This document shows positions 9,480 through 19,154 of a DNA stretch of 64,000 bases, piece by piece. Numbering within the stretch: position 1 is the first letter of the stretch; each line of letters opens with the position of its first letter. The DNA is from Flavobacteriaceae bacterium. GTDB taxonomy: Bacteria > Bacteroidota > Bacteroidia > Flavobacteriales > Weeksellaceae. The position numbers and the translations under genes were made by a program. The stretch covers positions 124,001-188,000 of the forward strand of contig JAUNUH010000002.1 in NCBI GenBank assembly GCA_030538275.1, given 5' to 3'. Under the pieces are notes generated by a model, which ran no database searches, had not been told where the DNA came from, and saw only the letters and a list, made by a program, of their open reading frames with translations.

Positions 9480-10949
9480 CTACACGGTATAAGTTGTCCC
9501 TGACTTGCCATCTTTCAAAACTATCCCGTTGGCAGCCAACTCATCACGTATTTTGTCAGACAATGCCCAATCACGATCTTCCCTAGCCTTATTTCTCAAT
9601 TCAATCAATAATTGCATGGCAGCACTCAATTTGGCGTTATTATCTGTTGCAGCGGGTTTCAAACCTAGAACGTTTTCAATAAATTCTTGCATACGAAGTT
9701 TGAAAATCATCTTGTCATGCTGATTGATTTTTTCACCACCATCATGAATTTGCTGAATGATTTTCACCGCTTCAAACAATTGAGCTATCAACATCGGAGT
9801 ATTGAAATCATCATCCATTTTTTCATGACAAGTTCTCACCCAAGCTTGTACATCAAAAGTCGATTCATCCGATACAGGCATTTCACCCATCGACTGCCAC
9901 GCATCCATCAAACGCTGAAATCCTTTTTCAGCCGCTATAACACCGTCATTCGTCAAATCAAGAACACTTCTGTAATGCGCCTGCAACATAAAAAATCGAA
10001 TAATCATCGGATCAAATGCTTTTTCGAATAGTTGATTATTTCCAGAAACCAATTCATCTGGATTGATTGTATTTCCAGTAGATTTAGACATTTTCTGACC
10101 GTTCATAATCAACATATTGGTATGCATCCAGTATTTTACTGGTGCTAGACCTGTAGTGCCTTTGGCCTGAGCAATTTCACATTCATGATGCGGAAATTTC
10201 AAATCCATTCCACCCCCGTGAATATCGAATTGGTCCCCCAAATATTTGGTACTCATTACGCTACATTCCAAGTGCCAACCCGGGAAACCATCACTCCAAG
10301 GAGATGGCCATCGCATGATATGCTCTGGCGCAGCTTTCTTCCATAATGCAAAATCTTGAGGGTTTTTCTTCTCAGATTGACCATCCAATTCTCGCGTATT
10401 AGACATCAACTCTTCGATATCTCGCTTGCTCAATTCTCCATAATTATATCCAGAATCATTATATTTTTTCACATCAAAATATACCGAGCCGTTACTTTCA
10501 TAGGCCAGACCTTTGTCCAACAATATCTTTATCCATTCAATCTGTTCAATCAAATGTCCAGTTGCAGTAGGTTCCACACTCGGCGGAATATTGTTGAATT
10601 GCAACAATACATTATGAAAATCATTCGTATAAGTCTGTACAATTTCCATGGGCTCCAATTGCTCGAGCCGGGCTTTTTTAGAAATTTTATCTTCTCCCGT
10701 ATCAGCATCACTTTCCAAATGTCCCACATCTGTAATATTACGCACATAGCGCACCTTATAGCCCAAATGCTTCAAGTAACGATAAACAATATCAAATGAC
10801 ATAAAAGTACGTACATTCCCCAAGTGAACGTTGCTGTACACCGTCGGGCCACACACATACATGCCAACAAAATCTGGCGTGATGGACTCGAATTTTTCCT
10901 TGTCGCTGGTTAAGGAATTATATATTTTGAGATTATTTCTTTCAACCAT
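9480..10949 (-). CDS. cysS: Cysteine--tRNA ligase
   Basis: A 489-residue class I aminoacyl-tRNA synthetase. Cys33 in CGPTVYSN and the later LECSVMS and HHECEIAQ residues are the zinc ligands that select cysteine. HLGN (42-45) is the HIGH motif, and KMSKSTGN near residue 290 is the KMSKS loop. The DALR helical domain and the C-terminal mixed alpha/beta domain ([22 protein letters not shown] region) are complete. It heads the cysS-S66-YraN run on the minus strand. An imperfect -7 box (TATCTTTA) lies just upstream. Confidence 0.98.
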   Translation of the reverse strand: MVERNNLKIYNSLTSDKEKFESITPDFVGMYVCGPTVYSNVHLGNVRTFMSFDIVYRYLKHLGYKVRYVRNITDVGHLESDADTGEDKISKKARLEQLEPMEIVQTYTNDFHNVLLQFNNIPPSVEPTATGHLIEQIEWIKILLDKGLAYESNGSVYFDVKKYNDSGYNYGELSKRDIEELMSNTRELDGQSEKKNPQDFALWKKAAPEHIMRWPSPWSDGFPGWHLECSVMSTKYLGDQFDIHGGGMDLKFPHHECEIAQAKGTTGLAPVKYWMHTNMLIMNGQKMSKSTGNTINPDELVSGNNQLFEKAFDPMIIRFFMLQAHYRSVLDLTNDGVIAAEKGFQRLMDAWQSMGEMPVSDESTFDVQAWVRTCHEKMDDDFNTPMLIAQLFEAVKIIQQIHDGGEKINQHDKMIFKLRMQEFIENVLGLKPAATDNNAKLSAAMQLLIELRNKAREDRDWALSDKIRDELAANGIVLKDGKSGTTYTV

Positions 10950-11059
10950 AATAAAGTGATATAAAGATAGTTTTTATGCTGTAATCACCCATTTTATATC
11001 AAAAATGTATGAGATATAAACTAGAATGAAATTCAATTTTACAAAATCTTAATGTCCTA

Positions 11060-11746
11060 TCAAACATTAAATTTGGTGTCCATATCAATATATTTCAAGA
11101 ATTCTGCACGTGTCGTTGGATCCGTTTTGAAATATCCACCCAATTCTGCCGTGATGGTACTGCTTTCAATATCGCGGATTCCACGCGAATTCACGCACAA
11201 ATGCTTGGCATCAATTACACAAGCCACATCTTGTGTACCCAGAGCCTCTTGCATTGATTTCACGATTTGCATCGTCAATCGCTCTTGTACTTGCGGTCGA
11301 CGAGCATAATAATCTACAATTCGATTTATTTTTGACAAACCAATCACGCGTCCATTAGAAATATAGCCTACATGGGCACGGCCTACAATAGGTAAAAAAT
11401 GATGTTCGCAAGTAGAATACACAACAATGTCTTTTTCTACCAGCATTTGGTTGTATTTATATTTATTTTCAAAAGTGGACATGCCTGGCATCCTCTCCGG
11501 ATTCAACCCGCCAAAAATTTCTCTCACATACATTTTTGCAACACGATTCGGCGTACCTTTCAAGCTGTCATCGTTCAAGTCCATTCCCAGAACATCCATA
11601 ATTTCAGCAAACAAAGGCTTGATTTTGGCAATCTTTTCTTCATCCGATAACGCAAATGCATCCTCCTTCATCGGTGTATTAAAATCGCCCGGAATATGAC
11701 CGTCACCCATATCATCGTATAAATCCTCTTGATGTATTGTATCCAT
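11060..11746 (-). CDS. folE: GTP cyclohydrolase I
   Basis: The 228-residue enzyme makes 7,8-dihydroneopterin triphosphate from GTP, the first step of folate (or queuosine-related pterin) synthesis. Zinc and active-site residues are visible in STCEHHFLPIVGRAHVGY (Cys, His, His), in GLSKINRIVDYYARRPQVQE, and in ACVIDAKHLCVNSRG (second Cys with His). The acidic N-terminal extension of about 45 residues is common in type I enzymes. It stands alone, with a perfect -7 box upstream. Confidence 0.97.
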   Translation of the reverse strand: MDTIHQEDLYDDMGDGHIPGDFNTPMKEDAFALSDEEKIAKIKPLFAEIMDVLGMDLNDDSLKGTPNRVAKMYVREIFGGLNPERMPGMSTFENKYKYNQMLVEKDIVVYSTCEHHFLPIVGRAHVGYISNGRVIGLSKINRIVDYYARRPQVQERLTMQIVKSMQEALGTQDVACVIDAKHLCVNSRGIRDIESSTITAELGGYFKTDPTTRAEFLKYIDMDTKFNV

Positions 11747-11767
11747 TGTTATATTAATTCATTCACG

Positions 11768-11775
11768 CAAATTTA
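11768..11775 (-). promoter_or_regulatory. -7 box of folE
   Basis: Minus strand reads TAAATTTG, a perfect TAnnTTTG, 21 bases before the folE ATG. No good -33 element. Confidence 0.45.
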
Positions 11776-11854
11776 CTAATTTACAACCAATACCACGAGA
11801 TTTTGTCAATAGAAAACCCCAAAACGGCGTTCAAAACATCTTTTTTGCCAAACA

Positions 11855-12772
11855 TCAAGTCGGCATCTCAAATTGCGTGAGGCGCTTAAAGACTTTTATC
11901 CTTTCGGCCAGTTCATCACGCGTCAATTCCACCAACCTTTCCGTCCCGAATTTCTCTACCGTAAACGATGCCATAGCCGATCCATAAATAATCGCACGTT
12001 TCATATTTTCAAAAGAAAAATCATGCGTCTTGGCCAAATAGGCTGCAAAACCACCTGCAAAAGTATCGCCAGCACCCGTCGGGTCAAACACCTCTTCCAA
12101 TGGCAAAGCAGGCGCAAAAAACACCTCATCTTTACTAAACAACAGCGCACCATGCTCGCCTTTTTTGATAATCAATACCTTGGGACCCATTTCCAAAATC
12201 ACCGAAGCCGCTTTACGTAACGAAAACTCCCGACTCAACTGCCTGGCTTCCTCATCATTTATCGTCAAAACATCTACACGCGAAATCACCTCCAAAACCT
12301 CATCCCAAGCCGTATTCATCCAAAAATTCATCGTATCCAAAATCACCAATTCAGGCTTGCTTATCTGTCCCAAAACAGACATTTGAACCATAGGATGTAG
12401 ATTCCCCAACATCAAAATCGATGGAGATTTCCATGATTCGGGAACCACAGGAGACCACTCTTCCAGCACATTCACCTCTGTTGCCAGGGTGTCGCGCGTA
12501 TTCATATCCAAATGATATTTACCTTCCCAGAAAAAAGTTTTCCCATCTTCAATCACCTCAATTCCAGTAATATCCGTGCCATTATCCTTCAACAAATCAA
12601 GAAATTCAGGCTTGAAATCACCCCCAACAACAGACACTATACCATTTTCCACATTCAACAATGACGCCGCCAATCCTATAAAAGTTCCTGCTCCACCTAG
12701 AATTCTGTCCGTTTTTCCAAAAGGCGTCTCAATTTTATCATACGCAACACTGCCCACAATCAGCAATCCCAT
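11855..12772 (-). CDS. PfkB-family carbohydrate/nucleoside kinase
   Basis: The 305-residue ribokinase-fold kinase has the N-terminal substrate motif GGAGTFIGLAASLL near residues 27-40. The C-terminal PfkB signature DPTGAGDTFAGGFAAYL carries the catalytic Asp and anion hole. The TINDEEARQLS motif and the LIIKKGEHGALLF nucleotide-binding strand fit the family. The substrate cannot be read from sequence; sugars and nucleosides are both possible. It is monocistronic, with a perfect TATCTTTG box upstream and palindromic repeat B upstream of that. Confidence 0.9.
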   Translation of the reverse strand: MGLLIVGSVAYDKIETPFGKTDRILGGAGTFIGLAASLLNVENGIVSVVGGDFKPEFLDLLKDNGTDITGIEVIEDGKTFFWEGKYHLDMNTRDTLATEVNVLEEWSPVVPESWKSPSILMLGNLHPMVQMSVLGQISKPELVILDTMNFWMNTAWDEVLEVISRVDVLTINDEEARQLSREFSLRKAASVILEMGPKVLIIKKGEHGALLFSKDEVFFAPALPLEEVFDPTGAGDTFAGGFAAYLAKTHDFSFENMKRAIIYGSAMASFTVEKFGTERLVELTRDELAERIKVFKRLTQFEMPT

Positions 12773-12788
12773 AAATTACAATTTGTCG

Positions 12789-12796
12789 CAAAGATA
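12789..12796 (-). promoter_or_regulatory. -7 box of the PfkB kinase gene
   Basis: Minus strand TATCTTTG, a perfect TAnnTTTG, 16 bases before the ATG. Confidence 0.5.
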
Positions 12797-12834
12797 TTTA
12801 TAAATCCTTATTTGCCTATAATTTCAATCGTTTT

Positions 12835-12990
12835 TTGGGTGGCTAACGCGCTATACGCTACAATCTTTACCAAAAAATCTTACAAAATCCTGGATACAAG
12901 AGATTCGTACCTCCATCTCTTGTATCCCGCATTTTGTAGAAGATTTTTTAGCAAAGGATTTCCGCTACTATCGCTGCCACGATCGCCCCA
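12835..12990. repeat. Long-palindrome repeat family, copy B
   Basis: GGGTGGCTAACGCGCTATACG at the left and CGCTACTATCGCTGCC...GATCGCCCC at the right. Between them lies a long nested hairpin: AATCTTT/AAAGGATT, AAAAAATCTT/AGAAGATTTTTT and GGATACAAGAGAT/ATCTCTTGTATCC. Same outer frame as copies A, C and D, different inner stem. Confidence 0.75.
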
Positions 12991-13034
12991 AACAATCATT
13001 CCAAAACCAAAAATCCCAGCCAACAAATCCAAAA

Positions 13035-14231
13035 TCAATTGCTATTCGTATTCAAGCTTTTTAATTTTATGATAAACTGAGTCCCCAATTCCTTATCAGA
13101 CTCTGCTACATAAATTTTACCATTATGATAATCATTTATAATACGTTTGGCAAGACTCAAGCCCAATCCCCAGCCACGCTTTTTGGTCGTATAACCAGGC
13201 TCAAAAATTCGATTTTGTAAATTAGCAGGAATCCCCGGACCATCGTCACGCAGACTAATCACAGCAAATCTTCCAGAATAATAAGTCTTCAACTCGATTT
13301 TTCCACGATTTTGCATCGCATCCACGGCATTTCTCACCAAATTTTCCAAAACCCAACTCAACAACTCTGGATTGCATTCAACCATTACCGGAGTTTTTGG
13401 CGATTTATATTTGAAATCTACACCTGTAGAAATACGCGATTTCAAATAATCATACGTATGAGCACAAATTTCAGCCAAATCATATTTTTTCAACTCTGGA
13501 ACCGAACCAATTTTTGAAAATCTTTCCGCAATTTGATTCAATCGCTTTACATCCGTCTCCATTTCATTCATAATAGATGGATCGATTTCTTCCAGTTTCA
13601 ACAACTCAATCCACCCCAACAAAGAAGATAATGGCGTACCAATTTGATGTGCAGTTTCCTTGGCCATTCCAGCCCATAAAAAACTTTTCTGCGAATCATT
13701 CAAAGTTTTAAAATACCAAATGAAAAAAAATGTAAACGCCAAAATAATAAGCACCAAAACTACTGGATAATAGCGCAATTGAGACAATAAAGAAGAATTT
13801 TCATAATATATTTTTTGCGTACCAAAGGGTAACTCTACTTCTATAGGCGTATGCTGAACCGCCATCTCATTTAATCTTTTTTTCAAAAAAGAAGTATCAT
13901 TTAATAATTTATCATGTTCATGGCCCATATTCCGAATATCCAGAATCACCCCATCTTCATCAGTCAAAATCATAGGCATCGACATATTATTTTCAGAAAT
14001 TTTGAGCGTAAGCGCACGCGTATCATCAGAAATATCAAAGGAATTTCCTTGTAATTCAAGCGCTTGTACAATTATTTCCATCTTTTTCTGTTCCTCTTGC
14101 TTCAGCTTTTGCACCATCGAATTAGAGGCCAAAATAGTGAGAATTAAAATCGCCAAAGCCACCGAAAATCCCAACCATTTATTGAGACTTCGGTTGCGTA
14201 AAAAAATACGATTTGTAAATCTTATACTCAC
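13035..14231 (-). CDS. Membrane sensor histidine kinase
   Basis: The 398-residue two-span kinase has TM1 at about residues 19-37 and TM2 at about 155-173, flanking a periplasmic sensor of roughly 115 residues. The H-box is AKETAHQIGTPLSSLLGW (His195), the N-box is ENLVRNAVDAM, and the G boxes are DDGPGIP and GWGLGLSLAKRI. No receiver domain and no regulator gene lie next to it, so it is an orphan kinase. The start is a GTG, since no ATG precedes TM1. A perfect TAATTTTG box ends 4 bases before the GTG, so the message may be leaderless. Confidence 0.93.
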   Translation of the reverse strand: MSIRFTNRIFLRNRSLNKWLGFSVALAILILTILASNSMVQKLKQEEQKKMEIIVQALELQGNSFDISDDTRALTLKISENNMSMPMILTDEDGVILDIRNMGHEHDKLLNDTSFLKKRLNEMAVQHTPIEVELPFGTQKIYYENSSLLSQLRYYPVVLVLIILAFTFFFIWYFKTLNDSQKSFLWAGMAKETAHQIGTPLSSLLGWIELLKLEEIDPSIMNEMETDVKRLNQIAERFSKIGSVPELKKYDLAEICAHTYDYLKSRISTGVDFKYKSPKTPVMVECNPELLSWVLENLVRNAVDAMQNRGKIELKTYYSGRFAVISLRDDGPGIPANLQNRIFEPGYTTKKRGWGLGLSLAKRIINDYHNGKIYVAESDKELGTQFIIKLKSLNTNSN

Positions 14232-14235
14232 TTTA

Positions 14236-14243
14236 CAAAATTA
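14236..14243 (-). promoter_or_regulatory. -7 box of the histidine kinase, touching the start codon
   Basis: Minus strand TAATTTTG ends 4 bases before the GTG at 14231. With the usual -7 geometry, transcription would begin at or beside the start codon. Confidence 0.5.
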
Positions 14244-14293
14244 TAATATCAAATTTTTGTACATTTACCTATTAGTCAAAAGTAAAAGAATTA

Positions 14294-15676
14294 ATGGATG
14301 CAACACAAATGTTTATAAAAGAAAACCAACAAAGATTTCTTGACGAATTATTCCAAATACTCAAAATCCCTTCCATTAGCGCAGATCCCGCTTATACACA
14401 AGATGTGCTGGATATGGCCGAATTGAATGCAAAATTTTTAAAAAATGCCGGCCTCGACAACGTAGAAGTATGCGAAACAGAAGGATATCCCGTGGTCTAT
14501 GCCGAAAAAATAATAGATGAGAAATTACCTACCGTTTTAATCTATGGCCATTATGATGTGCAGCCGCCAGACCCCCTCGATAAATGGGATTCTGGCCCAT
14601 TTGAACCCGTAATCAAAAAAACCGAAATTCACCCAGAAGGTGCCATTTTTGCACGTGGAGCAGCAGACGACAAAGGCCAGTATTTTATGCATATTAAAGC
14701 CGTGGAAGCTATGATTGCAAATAATCAACTCCCTTGTAATGTGAAATTTATGATCGAAGGCGAAGAAGAAGTAGGCTCTGAAAGCTTGGGAGGTTTTGTC
14801 AAAAAAAATAAAGAAAAACTTAAAAACGACGTTATACTAATTTCAGACACCAGTTTGGTAGCCAAAGATATCCCTTCGCTTTGTACCGGTTTGCGTGGAT
14901 TGAGCTATGTTGAGGTTAGCGTAAAAGGTGCAGATATGGACTTGCACAGCGGAATTTATGGCGGAGCCGCACCCAATCCGATTAATGTTTTATGCCAAAT
15001 GATTGCTAAATTACATGATGAAAACGGAAAAATTACAATTCCTGGCTTTTATGATAACGTCATCGAATTAAGCACAAACGAAAGGGCAGAAATGGCCAAA
15101 GTTCCGTTTGATTTGGATGCCTATAAAAATTCGATCGGAATCAAAAATATTCATGGCGAAAAAGGCTATTCTACCAATGAACGCAATTCAATTCGCCCAA
15201 CATTGGACGTGAACGGCATTTGGGGCGGATACACCGGCGAAGGTGCCAAAACCGTGATTCCATCCGTAGCGCATGCCAAAATTTCAATGCGCTTGGTGCC
15301 GGATCAGAATCCAGAAAAAATTACCGAAATGTTTATGGATTATTTTAAAAGTCTTGCGCCAGATTCGGTAGAAGTTTCGTGTAAACCGCATCATGGCGGA
15401 CTGCCGTATGTGTTACCGAGCGATGGAAAAGGCTATGAAGCCGCCAAAAAAGCGCTGAGCCATACCTTCGGAAAAGAAACCATTCCGTTCAGAAGCGGTG
15501 GAAGTATCCCCATCGTCGCACTTTTTGAACAAGAATTAGGCAGTAAATCGGTATTGATGGGATTTGGTTTAGATTCAGACGTAATTCATTCACCTAATGA
15601 GAATTACGGATTGTTTAATTTTTATAAAGGTATCGAAACCATTCCGTATTTCTTCGAGTATTTTGCACAAGATTAA
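14294..15676 (+). CDS. M20-family dipeptidase
   Basis: The 460-residue di-zinc metallopeptidase is of the M20/CNDP type. Metal and catalytic residues appear in order: His and Asp in LIYGHYDVQP, Asp in FARGAADDKGQ, the catalytic Glu pair in MIEGEEEVGSE, Asp in LISDTS, and the late His in DSDVIHSPNENY. The dimerisation domain lies about residues 190-350 (MDLHSGIYGG). It is cytoplasmic, without a signal peptide, and hydrolyses dipeptides. A second dipeptidase gene, pepD, follows 71 bases later. A -7-like TACATTTA is at 14260-14267. Confidence 0.95.
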   Translation: MDATQMFIKENQQRFLDELFQILKIPSISADPAYTQDVLDMAELNAKFLKNAGLDNVEVCETEGYPVVYAEKIIDEKLPTVLIYGHYDVQPPDPLDKWDSGPFEPVIKKTEIHPEGAIFARGAADDKGQYFMHIKAVEAMIANNQLPCNVKFMIEGEEEVGSESLGGFVKKNKEKLKNDVILISDTSLVAKDIPSLCTGLRGLSYVEVSVKGADMDLHSGIYGGAAPNPINVLCQMIAKLHDENGKITIPGFYDNVIELSTNERAEMAKVPFDLDAYKNSIGIKNIHGEKGYSTNERNSIRPTLDVNGIWGGYTGEGAKTVIPSVAHAKISMRLVPDQNPEKITEMFMDYFKSLAPDSVEVSCKPHHGGLPYVLPSDGKGYEAAKKALSHTFGKETIPFRSGGSIPIVALFEQELGSKSVLMGFGLDSDVIHSPNENYGLFNFYKGIETIPYFFEYFAQD

Positions 15677-15747
15677 TGGCTAAATAAATTTTTAACATTC
15701 CGATTCAAGTCCCAAAACTTAAAGTACAACAAACTAATATTAAAACA

Positions 15748-17208
15748 ATGAACGAAGCAATAAGAAACCTGGAACCAAAGGCATTATGGAATCATTTTGC
15801 CGATTTAAACGCCGTTCCTCGTGCCTCTAAAAAAGAAGAAGAAGTACGAAAATTTATGATCGATTTTGGCCATTCACTCGGCTTAGAAACCATTGAGGAT
15901 CAGATTGGTAACATAATTATCAAAAAACCGGCTTCACCCGGCATGCAAGACCGAAAAATCGTGATTCTACAATCGCATTTAGATATGGTTCACCAAAAAA
16001 ACAACGACACTGATTTCGATTTTGCTTCGCAAGGCATCGAGATGTTTGTTGAGGACGATTGGGTAAAAGCCAAAGGTACAACGCTGGGTGCCGACAACGG
16101 CTTGGGCGTCGCCGCTATGATGGCGATTCTGTCAAGCAACGATATAGAACACCCGCCGCTGGAAGCACTTTTTACCATCGACGAAGAAACCGGAATGACC
16201 GGCGCCAAAAACCTGGATGGAAGCTTGTTAGACGGTCGTATTTTGCTGAATCTTGACACCGAAGAAGATGACGAAATCGGGATTGGTTGCGCAGGCGGTG
16301 TTGACGTAACCGCTGGTCGCAGTTACGATTTACAGGAAGTTGATGACAGCCAAACTTACGGTATCAAAGTCACGGTAAAAGGCCTGAACGGTGGTCACAG
16401 CGGTATGGAAATACACAAAGGACTCGGAAATTCAAACAAAATTCTCGGTCATTTGCTCCAATCCATCGAATCTGATTTCCGCATCGCAGAGATGAATGGC
16501 GGCGGCTTGCGCAACGCCATCCCGCGCGAAGCATGGGCACTCATTGTGGTCGATAATAGCGATGTTGCGGGCATTTCACGCGCCTTAGAAGAAACCGCCT
16601 GGGAGTTAAAAAATGAATTCCAACATATTGATCCGGATTTGACGATATTGATCGACGCCAAAGTTACAGCACCCGAAAAAGCTTTGAATCTTTCAGACTC
16701 TCAATCATTTACGGCAATGTTGAACGAACTGCACAACGGCGTTTTCAAAATGAGCGAAGACATCGCAGATTTGGTCGAAGCTTCCAATAATGTAGCCCGT
16801 GTAGAATTAAAAGACGGCAAAGCCGAAGTGCAAAATCTAACCCGAAGCAGCGTAGAAGATTCCAAGATGGAAGTAGCCAACAAGCTCAAAGATTCCTTTA
16901 CCAAAGCGGGATTTGACACCAATTTTACCGGTTCCTATCCGGGTTGGCAGCCCAATCCCCATTCGGAAATTCTGAAAACCTTGGAAGGAATTTACATCGA
17001 AATGTTCAGCGAAAAACCCAAGGTTGCAGCCTGTCATGCCGGCTTGGAATGCGGAATCATAAGCGAACGAATCCCGGGTTTAGATATGATTTCTTTCGGG
17101 CCAACGATTCGCGGTGCCCACTCGCCAGACGAACGCGCCAGCATATCCTCTTCCCAAAAATTCTGGAGATATTTGTTACAGATTTTGAAGGAAACGCCGG
17201 TTAAATAA
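15748..17208 (+). CDS. pepD: Aminoacyl-histidine dipeptidase (PepD)
   Basis: The 486-residue M20-clan metallopeptidase is of the PepD/carnosinase type. Metal residues are seen in ILQSHLDMVHQK, TTLGADNGLGVAAMM, IDEETGMTGA (catalytic Glu), LNLDTEEDDEIGIGCAGG, and ACHAGLECGII near the C-terminus. The length matches the family. It cleaves Xaa-His and other dipeptides in the cytoplasm. GC looks somewhat higher here than in neighbouring genes. It may be co-transcribed with the M20 gene before it. Palindromic repeat C begins directly after its stop. Confidence 0.95.
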   Translation: MNEAIRNLEPKALWNHFADLNAVPRASKKEEEVRKFMIDFGHSLGLETIEDQIGNIIIKKPASPGMQDRKIVILQSHLDMVHQKNNDTDFDFASQGIEMFVEDDWVKAKGTTLGADNGLGVAAMMAILSSNDIEHPPLEALFTIDEETGMTGAKNLDGSLLDGRILLNLDTEEDDEIGIGCAGGVDVTAGRSYDLQEVDDSQTYGIKVTVKGLNGGHSGMEIHKGLGNSNKILGHLLQSIESDFRIAEMNGGGLRNAIPREAWALIVVDNSDVAGISRALEETAWELKNEFQHIDPDLTILIDAKVTAPEKALNLSDSQSFTAMLNELHNGVFKMSEDIADLVEASNNVARVELKDGKAEVQNLTRSSVEDSKMEVANKLKDSFTKAGFDTNFTGSYPGWQPNPHSEILKTLEGIYIEMFSEKPKVAACHAGLECGIISERIPGLDMISFGPTIRGAHSPDERASISSSQKFWRYLLQILKETPVK

Positions 17209-17216
17209 TTTTTTTT

Positions 17217-17374
17217 GGGCGGCTGATCGCGCTATACGCTACAATTCCGCAGCGCTGTGCTTACAAAAAGTCGGGTTGGCAAGAGTTCCATTCCATTCCA
17301 CTCTTGCAAACCCGCATTTTGTTGGCGCACACCGCTTTACGGGATTTTCGCTACTATCACGGCCGCAATTCCGC
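17217..17374. repeat. Long-palindrome repeat family, copy C
   Basis: GGGCGGCTGATCGCGCTATA at the left; CGGGATTTTCGCTACTATC...GCCGCAATTCCGCC at the right. Inner stem: TCGGGTTGGCAAGAGT pairs with ACTCTTGCAAACCCG, then ACAAAA/TTTTGT. The outer frame matches copies A, B and D. Confidence 0.75.
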
Positions 17375-17436
17375 CTCCTATTTTATCGCTCAAATTTGCT
17401 TTCGGCTATGCCTGAGGTAGAGCAAACGGATTTTAT

Positions 17437-17444
17437 TAACTTTG
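17437..17444 (+). promoter_or_regulatory. -7 box of hisS
   Basis: TAACTTTG, a perfect TAnnTTTG, 18 bases before the ATG at 17463. It also argues against an upstream TTG start at 17442, which lies inside the box. Confidence 0.5.
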
Positions 17445-17462
17445 CCTTTCAATCAAAAAATC

Positions 17463-18824
17463 ATGCAAAAACCGTCTTTACCCAAAGGAACCCGAGATTT
17501 TTCACCAGAAGAAGTGCGCAAAAGAGAATATATCGTTTCCATATTCAAAAAATATTTCCAATTATTTGGATTTCAGCCTATTGAAACACCTTCTTTCGAA
17601 AATCTCACCACATTGACCGGAAAATATGGTGAAGAAGGTGATCGATTGATTTTCAAAATTTTAAATTCGGGAGAATTTCTAAAGGATGTCAAAGCAGAAG
17701 ATTTAAACGGCAATTCAGCGGCAGTGATTTCCAAAGTTTCAGACAAGGCGTTGCGCTATGACCTCACAGTTCCGTTTGCGCGCTATGTAGTGCAACATCA
17801 GCATGAACTGAATTTCCCGTTTCGTAGATTTCAAATCCAACCGGTTTGGCGCGCAGATCGCCCGCAAAAAGGGCGATTCAGAGAATTCTATCAATGTGAT
17901 GCAGACATCGTCGGTAGCGAATCCCTGTGGCAAGAAGTAGAATTAATTCACTTATATGACGCTTGTTTTTCGGCATTAAATCTTCCAGTTGAAATTCATA
18001 TCAACAACCGAAAAATCTTGAGCGGATTGGCGCAAGTGGCTGATATTCAAGATAAATTAATGGATTTTACCGTTGCACTCGATAAACTTGACAAAATTGG
18101 AAAAGAAAAAGTTATTGATGAAATGCAGCAGAAGGGAATTTCTGAAGCTGCTATTCAAAAACTTTCTCCTGTTTTCGAAATTTCGGGTGATTTTTCTGCA
18201 CAATTAGACCAATTAAAAACAGTTTTAGCCGAATCTGAAACCGGAATGGAAGGCATTGAAGAATTGCAGTTTATTTCCAATCAAATTACTGATTTAGAAC
18301 AAGCAGAATTAATTCTGAATCTTACCTTGGCACGCGGTCTCGACTATTATACGGGTTCAATTCTGGAGGTTAAGGCAAAAAATGTAGAAATGGGTTCTAT
18401 CGGTGGAGGCGGTCGTTACAACGATCTCACCGGAATTTTTGGTTTGAAAAATATGCCCGGTGTTGGAATTTCCTTTGGTCTAGACCGAATATATTTGGTA
18501 TTGGATGAATTGGATTTATTTCCTGATAATCAACAAGGTAATTTAAATATTTTGTTTGCAAATTTCGGTCACCTGGAAGCCAGGGCTTCTATGAAAATGA
18601 TGCGTGATCTTAGAAAAAACGGAATTATTTGTGAACTTTTTCCCGAAAATGCCAAGATGAAGAAACAATTCAACTATGCCGACAAGGGGGCGTTTTCGCA
18701 TGTTGTGATGATAGGAGAAAATGAGTTGAAAACACAAATGTTGACTATCAAAGATTTGAAGACAGGCGAGCAAAAAATCTTAAAACAAGAAGACTTCCTG
18801 GAATTTGTGAAAGAATTGCCATAA
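17463..18824 (+). CDS. hisS: Histidine--tRNA ligase
   Basis: A 453-residue class II synthetase starting [13 protein letters not shown], the standard N-terminus. Motif 2 is in [12 protein letters not shown] and [20 protein letters not shown]. The histidine-binding ARGLDYYTG and GGGRYNDL segments are present, and a C-terminal anticodon-binding domain (LNILFANFG onward) completes it. I chose ATG 17463 because an in-frame TTG at 17442 falls in the promoter. It is the last housekeeping gene before the Rhs island. Confidence 0.97.
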   Translation: MQKPSLPKGTRDFSPEEVRKREYIVSIFKKYFQLFGFQPIETPSFENLTTLTGKYGEEGDRLIFKILNSGEFLKDVKAEDLNGNSAAVISKVSDKALRYDLTVPFARYVVQHQHELNFPFRRFQIQPVWRADRPQKGRFREFYQCDADIVGSESLWQEVELIHLYDACFSALNLPVEIHINNRKILSGLAQVADIQDKLMDFTVALDKLDKIGKEKVIDEMQQKGISEAAIQKLSPVFEISGDFSAQLDQLKTVLAESETGMEGIEELQFISNQITDLEQAELILNLTLARGLDYYTGSILEVKAKNVEMGSIGGGGRYNDLTGIFGLKNMPGVGISFGLDRIYLVLDELDLFPDNQQGNLNILFANFGHLEARASMKMMRDLRKNGIICELFPENAKMKKQFNYADKGAFSHVVMIGENELKTQMLTIKDLKTGEQKILKQEDFLEFVKELP

Positions 18825-19154
18825 GCCTACCTATTTTGATTTTGTAAAACACTTCATGTTTTTATCTATGGCTGTCTATTAATTAGAATAGCTGTTATAT
18901 AGAATGTTCAGGTTTTTTTACCTTTACATATTATTATTTGTTAATAAAACCACAAGTTTTTTAATGAATATATAGAAATCAAGCTTGACTGTTTGATATT
19001 TTATATTGAGTCTAAATACGCTTTGCTTTACATTAATCATAAGATAAATGTATTTTACACACTTAGTAAAATTTTTATAAATTTTTGTTTATTTATTAAA
19101 AAATTAGATTAATTTATTTTAATGTAATAATTTTATAACAAATAAAAATACATT
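18825..19154 (+). other. AT-rich intergenic region before the Rhs operon
   Basis: 330 bases of very AT-rich sequence with no coding frame. Weak -7-like boxes are present (TACCTTTA near 18919, TAATTTTA at 19128-19135), neither with a good -33. The promoter of the island operon is presumably here. No clear terminator for hisS is seen. Confidence 0.4.

Noticed and set aside
10356..10799. 147-codon plus-strand ORF opposite cysS
   Set aside because: Antisense to a strongly conserved gene, composition typical of shadow frames.
17442..17462. TTG start for hisS
   Set aside because: The TTG lies in the TAACTTTG promoter box; ATG 17463 gives the standard N-terminus.
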